Source: Lachnospiraceae bacterium (GTDB lineage: Bacteria > Bacillota > Clostridia > Lachnospirales > Lachnospiraceae). Taken from it: 64,000 nucleotides of DNA. The stretch lies in assembly GCA_015057635.1 (NCBI GenBank), contig SVEB01000011.1, positions 186,001 to 250,000 on the forward strand, in the 5' to 3' direction. Made by a program: the position numbers and the translations under genes. Under the pieces are notes generated by a model that did not search any database, had not been told where the DNA came from, and saw nothing but the letters and a program-made list of their open reading frames with translations. Positions 28,507 through 35,749 of the stretch are shown one piece after another. Numbering within the stretch: position 1 is the stretch's first letter; each line of letters begins with the position of its first letter.

Positions 28507-30009
28507 ATGAATCAGAATCAGGCAGACCAATCGATTCACAACAGCAAAAAAAATCAGAAAAATTATGAGAAAGGCAGTTTAGAGAGCTTTGCATCGTATG
28601 AGCTTTCAGAACCTGTTTTAAAAGCGTTAGCCCTTTTAAACTATAAAAGTCCAACACCGATCCAAAAACGGGTGATCCCGGTTATTAAGAAGGGACGGGA
28701 TCTGGTAGCAGTTTCTCACACCGGAAGTGGGAAGACGGCAGCATTTGCAATTCCAATCTGTGATCAGATAAGATGGGAGGAAAATCTTCCTCAGGCGCTC
28801 GTATTAGAGCCGGCAAGGGAGTTAGCGTGTCAGGTTGGAGAGGAAATCTATCATATTGGGCGGAATAAGGCACTTAAGGTTCCGGTTTTATATGGAGGTT
28901 TTTCATTTGATAAGCAGGACTTCACGCTACGTCAGAAGACGCATATTGTGACAGGAACGCCGGGAAGAGTATTAGAGCATCTTAAGATGGGGACTTTAAA
29001 GGCGGAGAAGCTGGAATATGTGGTGATTGATGAAGCAGATTTGATGTTTAGCATGGGATTTATCGATGAAGTGAAGGAGATCCTCTCTTATGTGCCGGAT
29101 CATGCTGTAAAATTATTATTTTCGGCTACGATGGAGGACAGTTTAAAGCCTCTTATGAAGGAATATATGAAAAAACCGGAATTTATCTTAATGGAGAGCA
29201 AAACGGTAACTGCAGATACCATTAAGCAAAGCATTTATGAAGTGAGTGGGGAAGAGAAGTTTGATCTGCTTTTGGAACTTTTGATAAAGGAAAAGCCGGC
29301 AAGTGCAATGATTTTTTGCGGAACGAAGGAAATGGTCAATGTGCTGTGCAGAAAACTTGGCAAGGAGCAAGTGCCCACTGGGATCCTGCATGGGGATATT
29401 GATCAGGAAGAGCGTATGAAGACGATTGCTGCGTTCCGGGATGGAAGAATCCGATATCTGATCGCAACAGATGTGGCAGCAAGAGGATTTGATGTGGAGA
29501 ACTTAACGCATGTAATTAATTATGATTTTCCGGGCTCAAAGGAGGCTTATGTGCATCGTGTGGGCAGAACGGGGAGAAATAAAAACACCGGAATGGCTAT
29601 TTCCTTTGTGACAGCAGATGAGCAGAGCATGCGTAAGCAGACTGAAAACTATATTGGTATGGAGATACCGGTAGCAAAAAGAGCAAACCGAGAGATTACA
29701 GACGAGGAGAGAAAGGCATTTTTTGAACATCTTAAGGTAAAGGAAGTAAAGAAGAAGAAAGCGGATGTATTCCGAGGTGAGATTACGACGATTATGATCG
29801 GAGGAGGACGAAAATCAAAGCTTCGCGCAGGGGATATTCTTGGAACATTATGTAGCATTGATGGGGTGACTGGGGAAGATATCGGTGCAATTGAGATTCG
29901 GGACAGCGCAACCTACGTTGAGATACGAAACAATAAGGCTAAGAAAATCCAGACAGCCCTTTCTACCATGACTCTCAAAGGGAAGGTGCGGAAGGCTAGG
30001 ATTCTGTAG
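28507..30009 (+). CDS. DEAD-box ATP-dependent RNA helicase with DbpA-type RNA-binding domain
   Basis: 500 residues from ATG 28507. Q motif SPTPIQKRVIPVI, motif I SHTGSGKTAAF, Ia PARELA, Ib TPGRVLEHL, II DEAD (VIDEADLMF), III SAT, IV-VI with IATDVAARGFDVENLTHVINYD and YVHRVGRTGR. The C-terminal 80 residues (VFRGEITTIMIGGGRKSKLR...) match the DbpA/YxiN RNA-binding domain, which targets 23S rRNA helix 92, so a role in 50S assembly is likely. ATG 28444 falls inside the predicted promoter; GAGG six bases before 28507 supports the later start. Confidence 0.9.
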   Translation: MNQNQADQSIHNSKKNQKNYEKGSLESFASYELSEPVLKALALLNYKSPTPIQKRVIPVIKKGRDLVAVSHTGSGKTAAFAIPICDQIRWEENLPQALVLEPARELACQVGEEIYHIGRNKALKVPVLYGGFSFDKQDFTLRQKTHIVTGTPGRVLEHLKMGTLKAEKLEYVVIDEADLMFSMGFIDEVKEILSYVPDHAVKLLFSATMEDSLKPLMKEYMKKPEFILMESKTVTADTIKQSIYEVSGEEKFDLLLELLIKEKPASAMIFCGTKEMVNVLCRKLGKEQVPTGILHGDIDQEERMKTIAAFRDGRIRYLIATDVAARGFDVENLTHVINYDFPGSKEAYVHRVGRTGRNKNTGMAISFVTADEQSMRKQTENYIGMEIPVAKRANREITDEERKAFFEHLKVKEVKKKKADVFRGEITTIMIGGGRKSKLRAGDILGTLCSIDGVTGEDIGAIEIRDSATYVEIRNNKAKKIQTALSTMTLKGKVRKARIL

Positions 30010-30023
30010 GGGGGCAGATGGAC

Positions 30024-30145
30024 GGGAGAGTGTGTAGCGGATCGGGTGCAGCCTCGAGCCTCCCATGTTCCAATGTTCGGACGCATGAGCGGACATTCGG
30101 AACATGGGGGCTCGAGGCTGCACCCGATCCGCTGCACTCTCTCCC
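30024..30145. repeat. Palindromic element B (short form)
   Basis: A 122-bp palindrome with arms of about 50 bp (left arm with GCGGATCGGGTGCAGCCTCG, right arm its complement). The loop region contains GTTCGGACGCATGAGCGGAC (30075-30094), the same core as the 39.5-kb copy, but the inner AAAAAGCC stem and central loop are missing. It lies between the convergent helicase and gerAB-like genes. AAAAGATAAAAAATAAAAG follows at about 30210. Confidence 0.8.
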
Positions 30146-30303
30146 TGCTTGGTGCGGTTGATGCAGAATCGGTTCGGCGGTGGGATGAATAGATAAAAAG
30201 GAAAAAAACAAAAGATAAAAAATAAAAGGCAAAGTATAAAATAGGTGGAAAAAGGAGATATCAATTCGATGGACGGATGGATATCTCCTTTTGGAAATAA
30301 GGA

Positions 30304-31539
30304 TTAGGATTTTTTTGATTTAGAGGTATTGGCTTCTAGAGATTCGGCTATGGCGTTGCGTGGGGTGGAGGAAGCGGCGGGGGCTGATGGCTCATCAGGG
30401 GGAGGGGGCGTGGTGTTATCAAGGGCAGCCTGGATGGTGGATGAGGTTTTCTTTGGTGGGGATTTGAATAGGGAGCAGATGCCTAGAAGAACAGGGACTA
30501 CGTACAGGAAGATGAGATTTAAGGGAATCATTCTGTTTCGGTAGAGAAGTTCTAAGTTATACTGCGTGATGTTTCGGATGCTGATGTAGCTTGCTGCGAG
30601 AGCGAGGGCTATGATGCCCGAACCTTTCATAAGGTCTTTGTTAAAGAGCCAGCTGATGCATTTCCCAAATATCAGAACGAGGATGGCAATGCCTGCAAAG
30701 TCGGAGAGCAGACAGATTAGGCTAATAAAGGCATCGAAACGTTCGAAGGTATTTAAGAGGGCGACACCTTTTATACTCTGAAAGATTGGGTAGCTGAAAC
30801 GGGCCGTTAGAAATGGACCGCTCACGCCGAGGGCTAAGAGGATTGTTAAAAGTCCCAACAGGGTGAAACGGAGTACAGAGGAATACATCCTTTGCTTGAT
30901 CCCATGAGAGTCCGCATGATCCCATATATGGCCGGAGAAGAATAGAATCAGGCCAAGGTTTCCGGCGATAGCAAGGAAATCATTAAGGGTGTAAATATTG
31001 GTGCGAAGATCCTCCATATCTACCGGGACGAGATTGGTCCAGTCAAAGTTCGGAACTGCAAAAACGAACAAAAGAAACAGGAAGAATAATACCGGTCCAT
31101 ATAAGAGTTCCGAAAAACGAAAAATAGTTTTAGCACCTTTGATGATTCCATATGCGACAAGGAAAAATAAGAATACGGCCAGAATATTAATATGGATGGC
31201 TGGCATCAGGGTGGTCTGAAGCAGGGTGGCAGTCGAATCCATTCGGTAAGTAAAGGATATAAGTGCCCAGACGGCGTAGCAAAGGATGATGACTTTTGCA
31301 AGAAAGACGCCGACTGTTCTTGTTAAAATCTCATAGAGATCGGAGTTTGGATAGGCGTGCAGGATTTTAACGAGCAGGAAGCAAAAGATTACAAGCAGGA
31401 TGCCGGTATAGATGGCGCTGATATAGCCGCTTTCTCCCCCATTTACTGCGGCTGCATTGGGAATGGAAGAGAAGATGGGCGTGATCGAAATAAAGATAAA
31501 TAAAAAGACAAGTTGTCTGATTGTTATTTTATCGTTCAT
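30304..31539 (-). CDS. Spore germination protein, GerAB/GerKB family (inner-membrane transporter-like subunit)
   Basis: 411 residues with about ten membrane segments, an APC-superfamily fold that binds the amino acid or other germinant. Opens MNDKITIRQLVFLFIFI; SFTYRMDSTATLLQTTLM and LLYGPVLFFLFLLFVF are typical. The last ~50 residues form a Pro/Ser/Thr/Ala-rich cytoplasmic tail (DNTTPPPPDEPSAPAAS) that most GerAB proteins lack. Third gene of the A-C-B operon; RBS AAGGGGA. Confidence 0.88.
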   Translation of the reverse strand: MNDKITIRQLVFLFIFISITPIFSSIPNAAAVNGGESGYISAIYTGILLVIFCFLLVKILHAYPNSDLYEILTRTVGVFLAKVIILCYAVWALISFTYRMDSTATLLQTTLMPAIHINILAVFLFFLVAYGIIKGAKTIFRFSELLYGPVLFFLFLLFVFAVPNFDWTNLVPVDMEDLRTNIYTLNDFLAIAGNLGLILFFSGHIWDHADSHGIKQRMYSSVLRFTLLGLLTILLALGVSGPFLTARFSYPIFQSIKGVALLNTFERFDAFISLICLLSDFAGIAILVLIFGKCISWLFNKDLMKGSGIIALALAASYISIRNITQYNLELLYRNRMIPLNLIFLYVVPVLLGICSLFKSPPKKTSSTIQAALDNTTPPPPDEPSAPAASSTPRNAIAESLEANTSKSKKS

Positions 31540-31551
31540 ATTGAAATCCCC

Positions 31552-32667
31552 TTATCTGGTAATGACATAATTATTGGCAATCTCGGAAGAGACCTGAACC
31601 TGATAGGAGATCATGTCTGCATAGGCGCTCGGATCATCCTTGATCAGTGCCCACACATCTTTGTGCTCATCCGCGATGATCTGGTTGATATTCAGAAAAT
31701 CAAATCCGTATTCGATGGAAAACTCTATAATGGCAGCCACGTACTGGCGGATATATTCGTTCTGCATCTCGTTTATGACGGAAAGAGTGTTGCTTGAGAA
31801 TACTTCTGTGGCATAAGGGACTTCTTTGATATCGCTGTCAAAGTCAATGGTCAGATTGACAAGAAGCTTGTTATCCGCAGTGCGCGTGATTCCTTTCTGT
31901 GCTTTGATACTGGTTAATTCCAGTCCGATTCCATTAGATAGGCAGATTGGGCAGGTGATAAGCCGTCCATTTGCAAGGTCAATGATCTGGGAAGTCTCAT
32001 AATCCAGGTATTCAAATAACTTATTGTTTTTAAATACGGCATAACCGTTGGCATACAAGTTCTCATCTTCGACAACCAGGTACGGAATGATCAGATTATG
32101 AAGATCCTCATCCATGTGGTTGATGACAGAGGCCAGTGTATTATCCACTTTTCGAAGTTCATCCGATTCCTTTTGTGTAATAGCGGTAAGTGTATCTTGG
32201 ACAAAGGTTTCATCTTCCACGCTTTTTTTTAAGAAGTCATGCGTATTGGTGGATAGCAGAATGAAAATGGAAGAGTTGGTCTTTACCGTCTGATCGCGGG
32301 AAAGAAAGTCAAGACAGCCTTCTAAGCCATTTGCTGCCGCGTCACTGTCTAATAGATAAAAAGAGGTATGGGCAATGGTCACATCCCGTTTGTTTTTTCG
32401 TTTTAAGTTTTGATAAGCATCATAAATCGTGGTTCCTTTTCCGTCCACTGTTTTCATAACGACGGAATCATCATTTCCGGAGCTGTTATCGTTATAGAGG
32501 GCAGTCAGATGATAGCCTTCATCGGTTTTATCAATTCCTAATACCCGAACGATATCTACGTCTCCTATCTCTTTCCGTTCCATCTGGAAAAAGCACAGAT
32601 AGAACAGAAAGATTATGAAAATGACAGAAAGAACACGAAGATTATGTGCTGCTTTGCTGTGTTTCAT
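31552..32667 (-). CDS. Spore germination protein, Ger(x)C family, with altered lipobox
   Basis: 371 residues. GerAC proteins are lipoproteins on the outer face of the spore inner membrane that form part of the germinant receptor. The family start C-W-D-R-x-E-x-x-D is here QMERKEIGDVDIVRVLGIDK: the Cys that would be lipidated is replaced by Gln, although an N-terminal hydrophobic segment (LRVLSVIFIIFLFYLCFF) is kept. It may stay anchored by that helix. The rest follows the three-domain GerAC layout (RVLGIDKTD, GKGTTIYDAYQNLKRKNKRD, C-terminal WALIKDDP). Confidence 0.87.
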   Translation of the reverse strand: MKHSKAAHNLRVLSVIFIIFLFYLCFFQMERKEIGDVDIVRVLGIDKTDEGYHLTALYNDNSSGNDDSVVMKTVDGKGTTIYDAYQNLKRKNKRDVTIAHTSFYLLDSDAAANGLEGCLDFLSRDQTVKTNSSIFILLSTNTHDFLKKSVEDETFVQDTLTAITQKESDELRKVDNTLASVINHMDEDLHNLIIPYLVVEDENLYANGYAVFKNNKLFEYLDYETSQIIDLANGRLITCPICLSNGIGLELTSIKAQKGITRTADNKLLVNLTIDFDSDIKEVPYATEVFSSNTLSVINEMQNEYIRQYVAAIIEFSIEYGFDFLNINQIIADEHKDVWALIKDDPSAYADMISYQVQVSSEIANNYVITR

Positions 32668-32678
32668 AGTTAGGTCTC

Positions 32679-34139
32679 CTATTTCTGTTTTCTAGGATTT
32701 TTAGTTGCTAACCCATCTGGACGGAATTTGAAATCATGGATCGGGAAACGGAAAATGGTATCCTGAAGCTCCATGCTCTTAACATCTACGAATGGGGCAA
32801 GGTAAGCTACACCGAAGTTTTCCAGACTACATAAGTGCAGCAGGATAAAGATCACACCGACCATCAGGCCGAAGAATCCCGCAAGTCCTGACAGAATACC
32901 GAGGACAAAACGGGAGACACGAACGGTGATGGCTAAATCGGAATTTGGTACGGTAAAACCGGCAATTCCGGTAAGTGCTACAACGATTACCACGACCGGC
33001 GAGATAATATTAGCGGATACGGCTGCCTGTCCGACTACAAGTCCGCCTACAATGGACATGGCCTGTCCCACAGGCTTTGGAAGACGGAGTCCTGCTTCGA
33101 TTAAGATTTCAAAAGATAGTAAAAGTCCTAATACTTCCACAAAGGAGGAGAAGGGGACATTAATCTTCGCCTGCTGGATCGATACGATCATCTGAACCGG
33201 AAGCAGCTGGTTATGGAAGGTGGTGATTGCAATATAAAATCCGGGGAGCAGAACGGATAACAGCATAGTTGCATATCGAAGAGCTCTGAATGCAGAACTT
33301 GCGATAAAGTTATCCGAGTAGTCTTCCGGAGACTGCAATAGCATTGGAAGCTGGCATGGAAGAACATATACAAATGGGATACCATCCACGATCAGCGCGA
33401 TCCGGCCATCCGTCAGATTTGAACAGCACCGGTCCGGACGCTGTGTATACATAATCTGCGGCATCAGCGAGTCTTTATTTTCAATAATAAACTCTTCGAT
33501 AAAGGAAGCGGCCGCAATATTGTCAATATCAATGGCCTGCAGCTTCTTGCGGATCTGATCTACCAGATTTAAGTCGCATACATTGGTAAGATATACAAGA
33601 GCTACATCGGTGCGGGAGAGCTTCCCCACATACATCTGCTCCACCACAAGATAAGGGGAGCGGATACGTCTTCGAATAAGCATCGTGTTGGTACGAAGGA
33701 CTTCAATAAAGGAATCCTTGGCCCCTTTTAAAACCCCTTCTTCACTCGGTTCGGAAACAGAACGTTTGTCAAAGGTACGAACATCAAACAGAATCGCTTT
33801 CTGCAGGTTATCAAAGATCAGCCCAAGCATTCCGCTCATAACGCATGTAATCAGCTGATTGAAATCATCGGTCTCGGAACCGAAGGCATGGTAGGCACCG
33901 CCGCAGTTTAGCAGATAATTCTCAAGCTCTTCTTCGGTCTTACAGTCTTTGACCCCGGCCTCTGTAGCGAGAGGGCGAAGGATGGTTGTATCAAGAACCT
34001 GACTGTTCACCATACCGTCCACACAGAAGAGGCTGACCGTCAGATTGTAATCGCTTTTTATATTGATTGGGCGGATCAGCACATCGGTGCTTTTCTGAAA
34101 CAGTTCTTTTAATACGTTGGAATTAATGATTTTTTCCAT
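32679..34139 (-). CDS. Spore germination protein, GerAA family
   Basis: 486 residues. The A subunit of a GerA-type germinant receptor: soluble N-terminal domains (about 1-250), then four or five membrane helices (VLGLLLSFEILIEAGLRLPK, GGLVVGQAAVSANIISPVVV) and the conserved PFVDVKSMELQDTIFRFP tail. The frame is open to 34196, but ATG 34139 has GGAGGAT seven bases upstream. First gene of the A-C-B operon. The germinant cannot be predicted. Confidence 0.92.
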   Translation of the reverse strand: MEKIINSNVLKELFQKSTDVLIRPINIKSDYNLTVSLFCVDGMVNSQVLDTTILRPLATEAGVKDCKTEEELENYLLNCGGAYHAFGSETDDFNQLITCVMSGMLGLIFDNLQKAILFDVRTFDKRSVSEPSEEGVLKGAKDSFIEVLRTNTMLIRRRIRSPYLVVEQMYVGKLSRTDVALVYLTNVCDLNLVDQIRKKLQAIDIDNIAAASFIEEFIIENKDSLMPQIMYTQRPDRCCSNLTDGRIALIVDGIPFVYVLPCQLPMLLQSPEDYSDNFIASSAFRALRYATMLLSVLLPGFYIAITTFHNQLLPVQMIVSIQQAKINVPFSSFVEVLGLLLSFEILIEAGLRLPKPVGQAMSIVGGLVVGQAAVSANIISPVVVIVVALTGIAGFTVPNSDLAITVRVSRFVLGILSGLAGFFGLMVGVIFILLHLCSLENFGVAYLAPFVDVKSMELQDTIFRFPIHDFKFRPDGLATKNPRKQK

Positions 34140-34376
34140 AATATCCTCCAAACGGGAAATAACAAGTGAAAGGGCAAAAGATGATTTTTTACCCATATGA
34201 AAAAGAATATCCAGACACTCTATTTTCTATCCCCAAAAAGAAAGAATCGATAAGAAACTTTTGATGCAATGGAATTTATTTGAAAAATGTATGAAAGGGG
34301 ACAAAAGAGTGGTGAGATGCATACATTGGAACAAGAGGAATATTTTATAGAAAAGAAATAAATTGGAGGAAATCAT

Positions 34377-34661
34377 ATGGCATTTTTAAATAAGCTTGGA
34401 GATTTTGCTAAGAATGTAGGGGATAAAACATCGGATATGGTATCGGTCAATAAGTTGAATTTAAAAATCAATGAACAGAATAAGAAGATGAAAGAAGCAA
34501 AAGAGAGACTTGGAGATTACTATTGGAAGATGTATCAGCAGAATCCATGGAGCGATGCTCAGACAGATGCTGAGTTTAATATTATTCAAGAAGCAGAAGA
34601 CGAGATCAAGAATCTTCTTTCTCAGATATCCGCCATTAAAAAAGGAGAAGATACAAAGTAG
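34377..34661 (+). CDS. Small hypothetical protein, predicted coiled coil
   Basis: 94 residues starting MAFLNKLGDFAKNVGDKTSD, then a helical, charged heptad-like region (KLNLKINEQNKKMKEAKERL) and a second helix near the end. Similar short proteins of unknown role with an MAFL-KLG start are common in Clostridia. RBS TTGGAGGA seven bases before the ATG. Monocistronic, followed by a strong terminator. Confidence 0.7.
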   Translation: MAFLNKLGDFAKNVGDKTSDMVSVNKLNLKINEQNKKMKEAKERLGDYYWKMYQQNPWSDAQTDAEFNIIQEAEDEIKNLLSQISAIKKGEDTK

Positions 34662-34684
34662 AAGTGCCTTCTGTTTGAAGAAAT

Positions 34685-34751
34685 GGATGTGGGGCTAAGA
34701 TAGAGTGAAGTTTAAAAACAACCTCGCCCACTCTTAGCCCCACATCCTTCT
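34685..34751. terminator. Bidirectional terminator between convergent genes
   Basis: GGATGTGGGGCTAAGA (34685-34700) pairs with TCTTAGCCCCACATCC (ending 34748), with CTTCTTTATT after; the arm ends three bases from the stop of the Crp/Fnr gene. Confidence 0.82.
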
Positions 34752-35438
34752 TTATTGTCCGTTATGAACAATTCTCTTGAGGTGCGGTTTGTCTATAAGA
34801 GTGATGCCACCGCGGGTAAGGGTGACGATGCCTTCTTCTTCAAAGTATTTAAGCATTCTTGAGACCACTTCTCTTGCACTGCCGATGTAAGTGGCGATTT
34901 GGGAATGCGTAAGATTGAGGGTGTCGGAGTGCGTGGCATTGCTTTCATCCAATAGAAAGACTGCAAGCCGTTTGTCAAAGCTCATAAAGAGAATCTGTTC
35001 CATAGTCCACATTACATCGGAGAATTTATCGATGGTCAGACGGTAGGAGAAGTTTTCTACATAAATATTGTGCTCCATCAATTTTGAAAAAATCGGGGCG
35101 GGTATAATATAAAGCTCGCTGTCGGTCTCTGCATTGATAAAGACATCAAAAGTGATATTTTTTAAAAGGCAGGAAGCCGACAGAATGCAGATATCATTCT
35201 GGCGAAGACGGTACAGTGTGATGTCCTTTCCTTCTTCTGACATCATAAAAGTGCGCAATACTCCGCTTTTAATCAGAATCACACCCACACATTCGGTATT
35301 TCCGTTATAAATGGAAGTGCCTTTTTTTATTTTTTTCTTGGTTGTATGCGTAAGAATCAGTTCCTGTTCTTCTTTGGTCAGATGTTCTAGAAAGGTAAGT
35401 GATTCCCACAGATATTCGGTATCCTGTCTGGTCAGCAT
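34752..35438 (-). CDS. Crp/Fnr-family transcriptional regulator
   Basis: 228 residues. The N-terminal cyclic-nucleotide-binding-like beta roll (IYNGNTECVGVILIKSGVLR, TLYRLRQNDICILSASCLL), a long dimer helix, and a C-terminal winged helix with LTHSQIATYIGSAREVVSRML, the Crp-type recognition helix. No N-terminal four-cysteine cluster as in classical Fnr; the internal Cys pair (Cys-Ile-Leu-Ser-Ala-Ser-Cys) is the only nearby cysteine set. It is divergent from copA with about 310 bases between. Its effector is unknown. Confidence 0.9.
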   Translation of the reverse strand: MLTRQDTEYLWESLTFLEHLTKEEQELILTHTTKKKIKKGTSIYNGNTECVGVILIKSGVLRTFMMSEEGKDITLYRLRQNDICILSASCLLKNITFDVFINAETDSELYIIPAPIFSKLMEHNIYVENFSYRLTIDKFSDVMWTMEQILFMSFDKRLAVFLLDESNATHSDTLNLTHSQIATYIGSAREVVSRMLKYFEEEGIVTLTRGGITLIDKPHLKRIVHNGQ

Positions 35439-35555
35439 GTAAAGTACCCCCTGCCTTATTCGTATGTAAAGCGAAAAAATATATGCATTTATTTATTCGT
35501 CATAAGTGTCATTATAGAGAGGATGAGAAAGATATGCAAGAATGTGCATAGGGGA

Positions 35556-35584
35556 TTGACAAGATGTGGGATATGTATTATGAT
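35556..35584 (+). promoter_or_regulatory. copA promoter
   Basis: TTGACA (35556-35561), 17 bases, TATGAT (35579-35584). The predicted transcription start falls at about 35591, exactly at the CsoR-type operator. Confidence 0.75.
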
Positions 35585-35590
35585 GTCAGC

Positions 35591-35607
35591 ATACCCTATA
35601 GGGGTAT
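35591..35607. promoter_or_regulatory. CsoR-type copper operator
   Basis: ATACCCTATAGGGGTAT matches the known CsoR operator pattern (TACCCxxxxGGGGTA) and covers the start of transcription, so CsoR-like repression relieved by Cu(I) is the likely control. No csoR gene is in the window. Confidence 0.8.
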
Positions 35608-35749
35608 ATTGAGCAACCGAATATGCGTAAGTTTTTTGTATTATGGTTATGCTACAGTATATGTCGAAGTAACGGCAGACTAATGTGGTGTCCATAATAG
35701 TTTGAACATAGAGAAGATAGCGTGTACGGCTAAGAACAGGAGGATTGGG

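Noticed and set aside
29848..30264. Overlapping minus-strand frames (74-138 codons) across the end of the helicase gene and element B
   Set aside because: They run through the palindrome and against a well-defined gene; no ribosome site or family match.
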